Positions 2,739-5,717 of a stretch of DNA of 5,717 nucleotides are shown in pieces. The stretch comes from Pirellulales bacterium. GTDB taxonomy: Bacteria > Planctomycetota > Planctomycetia > Pirellulales > Thermoguttaceae. The position numbers and the translations under genes are program-made. The notes below the pieces were generated by a model. The model was not told the DNA's origin. It searched no databases and was given only the letters and a program-made list of their open reading frames with translations. The stretch is taken from contig DAOWNK010000212.1 of NCBI GenBank assembly GCA_030642635.1, forward strand, positions 1 to 5,717, read 5' to 3'. The stretch's first letter is position 1, and each line of letters begins with the position of its first letter.

Positions 2739-5465
2739 TTGGCCACCGACCCCGATCTACCGGATAATCCGCCAGAGCAAGGCGACAATCTGCCGGACGA
2801 CAACGACGCCGAGGGCAACCTGCTGCAACTGCCAATCGAGGAAGAGCTTAAGGGCAGTTACCTGACATACGCAATGAGCGTAATCGTCAGCCGTGCGCTG
2901 CCGGACGCGCGCGACGGGCTGAAACCCTCGCAACGGCGCATTCTGGTGGCGATGAACGACCTGAACATCGGCCCGGGCGCGAGCCGGGTCAAGTGCGCCA
3001 AAATATCCGGCGATACCAGCGGAAACTACCACCCGCACGGCGAGAGTGTTATCTATCCCACGCTTGTCCGCATGGCCCAGGAGTGGAACTTGCGGCACGT
3101 GCTGGTCGATAAGCAGGGCAACTTCGGGTCGATTGCCGGGCTGCCGCCGGCGGCCATGCGATACACCGAGGCCAGGCTATCGCCGATCTCCTCGTTGATG
3201 CTCGAGGACATCAAGCTCGACACGGTCGATTACGTACCGACCTACGACGAACGCCGGACCGAGCCGACCGTGCTGCCGTCGAAGTTCCCCAACCTGTTGG
3301 TAAACGGTGCGAACGGTATCGCAGTGGGTATGGCCACGTCTATTCCGCCGCACAATCTCGTCGAGGTTTGCGACGCCTTGATCCGAGTGATCGACGAGCC
3401 GGACGTTTCGATCGACGAGTTACTGGAGATTTGCCCCGGCCCGGACTTTCCGACCGGCGGGGTAATCTGCGGCCGCAGCGGCATCCGACGCGGTTACCAC
3501 ACCGGTCGCGGCTCGATAGTGCTGCGCGCCCGGACCCGCATCGAGCAGTTCGGCAAGAACCGCACTAGAATTATCGTAAGCGAGATTCCATACCAGCAGG
3601 CCCGGGACAGGGTCGAGCAGCGGATTGCCGCGGCGGTAAGCGACGGCAAGGTGGCCGGCATCGCCGGAAGCCGAAACGAAAGCGACCTGAAAGAGCCGGT
3701 CCGACTGGTTCTGGAGTTGAAACGCGACGCTGACCCAGACATCGTGCTCAACCAACTCTACCAATTCACGCCCTTGCAGGAGAGTTTTTCGGTCATCTTA
3801 CTGGCGTTGGTCGACGGCAAGCCGCGTGTGATGTCGTTTAAGGCACTTCTGGAGGAGTTCGTTCGTCATCGTGCCGTGGTAATCCGCCGCCGCACGCAGT
3901 TCCTGCTGACCAAGGCAAGGCAGCGGAAGCACACGGTCGAGGGACTGCTGCTTGCCCATGCGAACATCGACGAGGTGATCCGTGTGATCCGCTCTTCCTC
4001 GACCCAGGCCGAGGCCAAGCGGCGGCTTATGGAAATCGCTGCACCGGCCGCCATGCTGCGCCGGGCACTGGGCGACGAGGGGTTTGCCGTCTTCCAGGAG
4101 GAACGCGGGCGGAACGATACATATACGCTCACTCCGGTGCAGGCAGACGCCATACTGAAAATGACGCTCGGACAGTTGGTCAACCTGGAGCAGGAAAAAC
4201 TCGGCAACGAACATCGCGAACTGCTGGAAAAAATCGCCCAGTACAACCGTATCCTATCCGACGAACAAAATATTCTGAACATTATCCGCGACGACCTGAG
4301 AGAACTGAAACGCAAGCACGGCGAACCGCGCCGCACGGAAATAAGCGGCGAGGAGATCGGGGATATCGACCTGGAGGACCTCATCACCGAGGAGACCATG
4401 GTCGTCTCGATCAGCAGCAAGGGGTACATCAAGCGCACCCCGGTGACGGCCTATCGGGCACAGCGTCGCGGCGGCAAGGGACTGAAGGGCGCCAAAACCG
4501 AAGAGGAAGACCCCATACAACATTTGTTCGTCGCCAGCACGCACGCATACCTGCTGTTTTTCACCAACCGCGGTAAGGTCTATTGGCGCACGGTGTACGA
4601 CCTGCCGCAACTCGGCCGCGACAGCCGAGGCCGGGCAGTGGTCAACCTGCTGAACCTTGCCGACGGCGAGCAGATTACCGACTGCCGGGCGGTGAAGGAT
4701 TTCGACCGGCCGGACCACTTCCTTGTGATGGCAACCGCGCGCGGACTGGTCAAGAAGACGCCGCTTAAGGCCTACAGCCGTCCGCTGCGCAGCGGCATTA
4801 TCGCCATCAAGCTACGCGAGGGCGACGAGTTGGTTGACGTTGTGGTGACAAAGCCGGGCGACGAGTTGGTCCTTTCGACCGCCAATGGAATGGCCATCCG
4901 TTTCAAGCAGTCCGACGCCCGGCCCATGGGACGAAACTCCAGCGGCGTGAAGGGGATCGGCATGGCCGGCAACGATCGAGTGGTCGGCATGGTCGTGGCC
5001 GATCCGGAGTCGTGCCTGTTGACCACCTGTGCGAACGGCTACGGCAAGCGTACACCCTTCGGGCCGAACCTTGCCGGCGATGATGCGGAATATCTCGCCG
5101 AGGAAAAGCCGAGTGCGGAATCGGAGCAGGAGCCAGAAGGAACCGACCCAGGCGAGAGTTATTCAGGCCAGCGGTGCTATCGCACGCAACGTCGCGGCGG
5201 CAAGGGACTACGCGATATCAAGACCACGACACGCAACGGCCCGGTGATCGGAATCGTTCGCGTCTACGAGCAGGATGAGCTGATGATGATGACCGCCCGA
5301 GGTAAGATACAGCGTGTCCGTGCCGCCGAGATCGGTATCGTCGGCCGCAACACCCAAGGCGTGCGGATTATGAACCTAGACGCCGGCGACACGCTGATTG
5401 CGGTAAAGCGAGTGCCGCAAGAAGGTAACAGCGAGGGAAAAGAAGAGGAACCGAAGAATTCGTAG
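2739..5465 (+). CDS. gyrA: DNA gyrase subunit A
   Basis: GyrA is the DNA-cleaving subunit of the A2B2 gyrase, which introduces negative supercoils using ATP bound by GyrB; it acts on the chromosome in the cytoplasm. This copy has 908 residues (E. coli 875). The breakage-reunion core starts at about residue 33 (IEEELKGSYLTYAMSVIVSRALPD), with HPHGESVIYPTLVRMAQ at 98-114 and the catalytic tyrosine Y142 in RYTEARL. The tower and long coiled-coil arm follow to about 530. The C-terminal propeller (about 550-893) carries the GyrA box QRRGGKG at 575-581, which separates gyrase from ParC. A second exact QRRGGKG lies at 817-823, after an acidic insertion at about 775-810. The tail EGKEEEPKNS is also acidic. 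Residue 107 is Pro where E. coli has Asp87; Ser103 matches Ser83. The TTG start has a good ribosome site and no competitor. The stop codon lies within a palindromic repeat. No frameshift is seen; gyrB is not in the window. Confidence 0.97.
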   Translation: MATDPDLPDNPPEQGDNLPDDNDAEGNLLQLPIEEELKGSYLTYAMSVIVSRALPDARDGLKPSQRRILVAMNDLNIGPGASRVKCAKISGDTSGNYHPHGESVIYPTLVRMAQEWNLRHVLVDKQGNFGSIAGLPPAAMRYTEARLSPISSLMLEDIKLDTVDYVPTYDERRTEPTVLPSKFPNLLVNGANGIAVGMATSIPPHNLVEVCDALIRVIDEPDVSIDELLEICPGPDFPTGGVICGRSGIRRGYHTGRGSIVLRARTRIEQFGKNRTRIIVSEIPYQQARDRVEQRIAAAVSDGKVAGIAGSRNESDLKEPVRLVLELKRDADPDIVLNQLYQFTPLQESFSVILLALVDGKPRVMSFKALLEEFVRHRAVVIRRRTQFLLTKARQRKHTVEGLLLAHANIDEVIRVIRSSSTQAEAKRRLMEIAAPAAMLRRALGDEGFAVFQEERGRNDTYTLTPVQADAILKMTLGQLVNLEQEKLGNEHRELLEKIAQYNRILSDEQNILNIIRDDLRELKRKHGEPRRTEISGEEIGDIDLEDLITEETMVVSISSKGYIKRTPVTAYRAQRRGGKGLKGAKTEEEDPIQHLFVASTHAYLLFFTNRGKVYWRTVYDLPQLGRDSRGRAVVNLLNLADGEQITDCRAVKDFDRPDHFLVMATARGLVKKTPLKAYSRPLRSGIIAIKLREGDELVDVVVTKPGDELVLSTANGMAIRFKQSDARPMGRNSSGVKGIGMAGNDRVVGMVVADPESCLLTTCANGYGKRTPFGPNLAGDDAEYLAEEKPSAESEQEPEGTDPGESYSGQRCYRTQRRGGKGLRDIKTTTRNGPVIGIVRVYEQDELMMMTARGKIQRVRAAEIGIVGRNTQGVRIMNLDAGDTLIAVKRVPQEGNSEGKEEEPKNS

Positions 5466-5552
5466 GCTGGGTCGAGCGCAGCGAGGCCCACCTTTTGAGG
5501 TAACTTTCACAAATTGGTGGGCCTCGCTACGCTCGACCCAGCCTACGTTTTT
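5462..5552 (+). terminator. 31-bp inverted repeat and T-tract at the end of gyrA
   Basis: The arms 5462-5492 (starting GTAGGCTGGGTCGAGCG) and 5516-5546 are complementary at 30 of 31 positions; the one mismatch is C5479 against A5529. The spacer is 23 nt, and GTTTTT (5547-5552) follows the right arm. In RNA it would form a very long stem followed by U5, so it should work as an intrinsic terminator for gyrA. The arm sequence resembles widespread REP-like repeats known to me from many bacterial genomes, so it is probably a recruited repeat. The gyrA stop codon TAG (5463-5465) is part of the left arm. Confidence 0.75.
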
Positions 5553-5576
5553 CGCATTTCCAGGATACTACATCAA

Positions 5577-5717
5577 GTGAAAAAAGCACTCATCACCGGA
5601 ATTACCGGCCAGGACGGCAGCTATTTGGCCGAGTTGCTGCTTGGCAAGGGCTACGAGGTGCACGGCCTGGTGCGCCGGTCAAGCAGCTTTAATACAGCCC
5701 GGATTGAAAATCTATAC
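5577..5717 (+). CDS. gmd: GDP-mannose 4,6-dehydratase, N-terminal part
   Basis: The enzyme converts GDP-D-mannose to GDP-4-keto-6-deoxy-D-mannose with NADP, the first step to GDP-fucose, GDP-rhamnose and related sugars for surface polysaccharides; it is cytoplasmic. Only the first 47 codons are present; the frame is open at the window edge. Residues 1-16 read MKKALITGITGQDGSY, the glycine-rich Rossmann motif of extended short-chain dehydrogenases, with the GQDGSYLAELLL form typical of Gmd. RRSSSFNTARIENLY (33-47) matches the Gmd cofactor region (E. coli RRASSFNTERVDHIY, from memory). The catalytic residues lie beyond the window. The start is GTG; AGGA (5562-5565) lies 11 nt upstream, somewhat far, and no ATG competes. 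The terminator hairpin before it suggests it is not carried on the gyrA transcript, but no clear own promoter is visible in the 24 nt between. Confidence 0.92.
   Translation, partial: MKKALITGITGQDGSYLAELLLGKGYEVHGLVRRSSSFNTARIENLY

Noticed and set aside
2739..5465. Topoisomerase IV subunit ParC instead of GyrA
   Set aside because: The canonical GyrA box QRRGGKG and a full propeller of six blades are present, which fits gyrase.

Overview
The window looks like a chromosomal piece of a Planctomycetota bacterium, probably Pirellulales-like. This rests on my memory of the families, not on a search. The main reasons are a long GyrA with an acidic loop in its C-terminal propeller and the quinolone-region string HPHGESVIYP, GTG/TTG starts with good Shine-Dalgarno sites, an orphan pair of small membrane proteins, and intergenic DNA full of large palindromic repeats.

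Positions 1-1146 hold no intact gene. The first ~245 bases are a run of hairpins bracketed by two copies of a GAATTATTGGA inverted repeat. A related hairpin lies at 347-376. At 685-828 there is a recognisable remnant of the C-terminal end of an RND-family efflux permease (last membrane helix and tail, own stop codon, no start). A 94-bp palindromic element with perfect 27-bp arms follows at 868-961. The region reads as a graveyard of a lost transporter gene plus small palindromic repeats.

A strong sigma70-type promoter (TTGACA-18-TATACT, 1147-1176) drives two overlapping genes. The first (1269-2141) encodes a 290-residue protein with one N-terminal membrane helix, a long coiled coil and a small C-terminal beta-type domain. 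The second (2119-2472, GTG start inside the first) encodes a small one-helix membrane protein. Its reading frame appears to run on into a palindromic repeat, so its last ~55 residues are doubtful. Neither has a function I can name.

The largest gene, gyrA (2739-5465, TTG start), encodes DNA gyrase subunit A, 908 residues, apparently intact. Its leader carries a TATAAT promoter candidate and two strong GC hairpins before the ribosome binding site. Its stop codon lies inside the left arm of a 31-bp inverted repeat (30/31 matched) that is followed by TTTTT and probably serves as the terminator. The window ends in the first 47 codons of gmd (GDP-mannose 4,6-dehydratase), a nucleotide-sugar gene for surface polysaccharide, which the hairpin separates from gyrA.

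The genes do not form one pathway: an orphan envelope pair, a DNA topology gene and a sugar-nucleotide gene are separated by repeats. I found no CRISPR array, tRNA, rRNA, integrase or transposase. The most interesting signals are the hairpin repeats that have become part of gene ends and leaders, the duplicated GyrA box, and the uncharacterised overlapping membrane pair.
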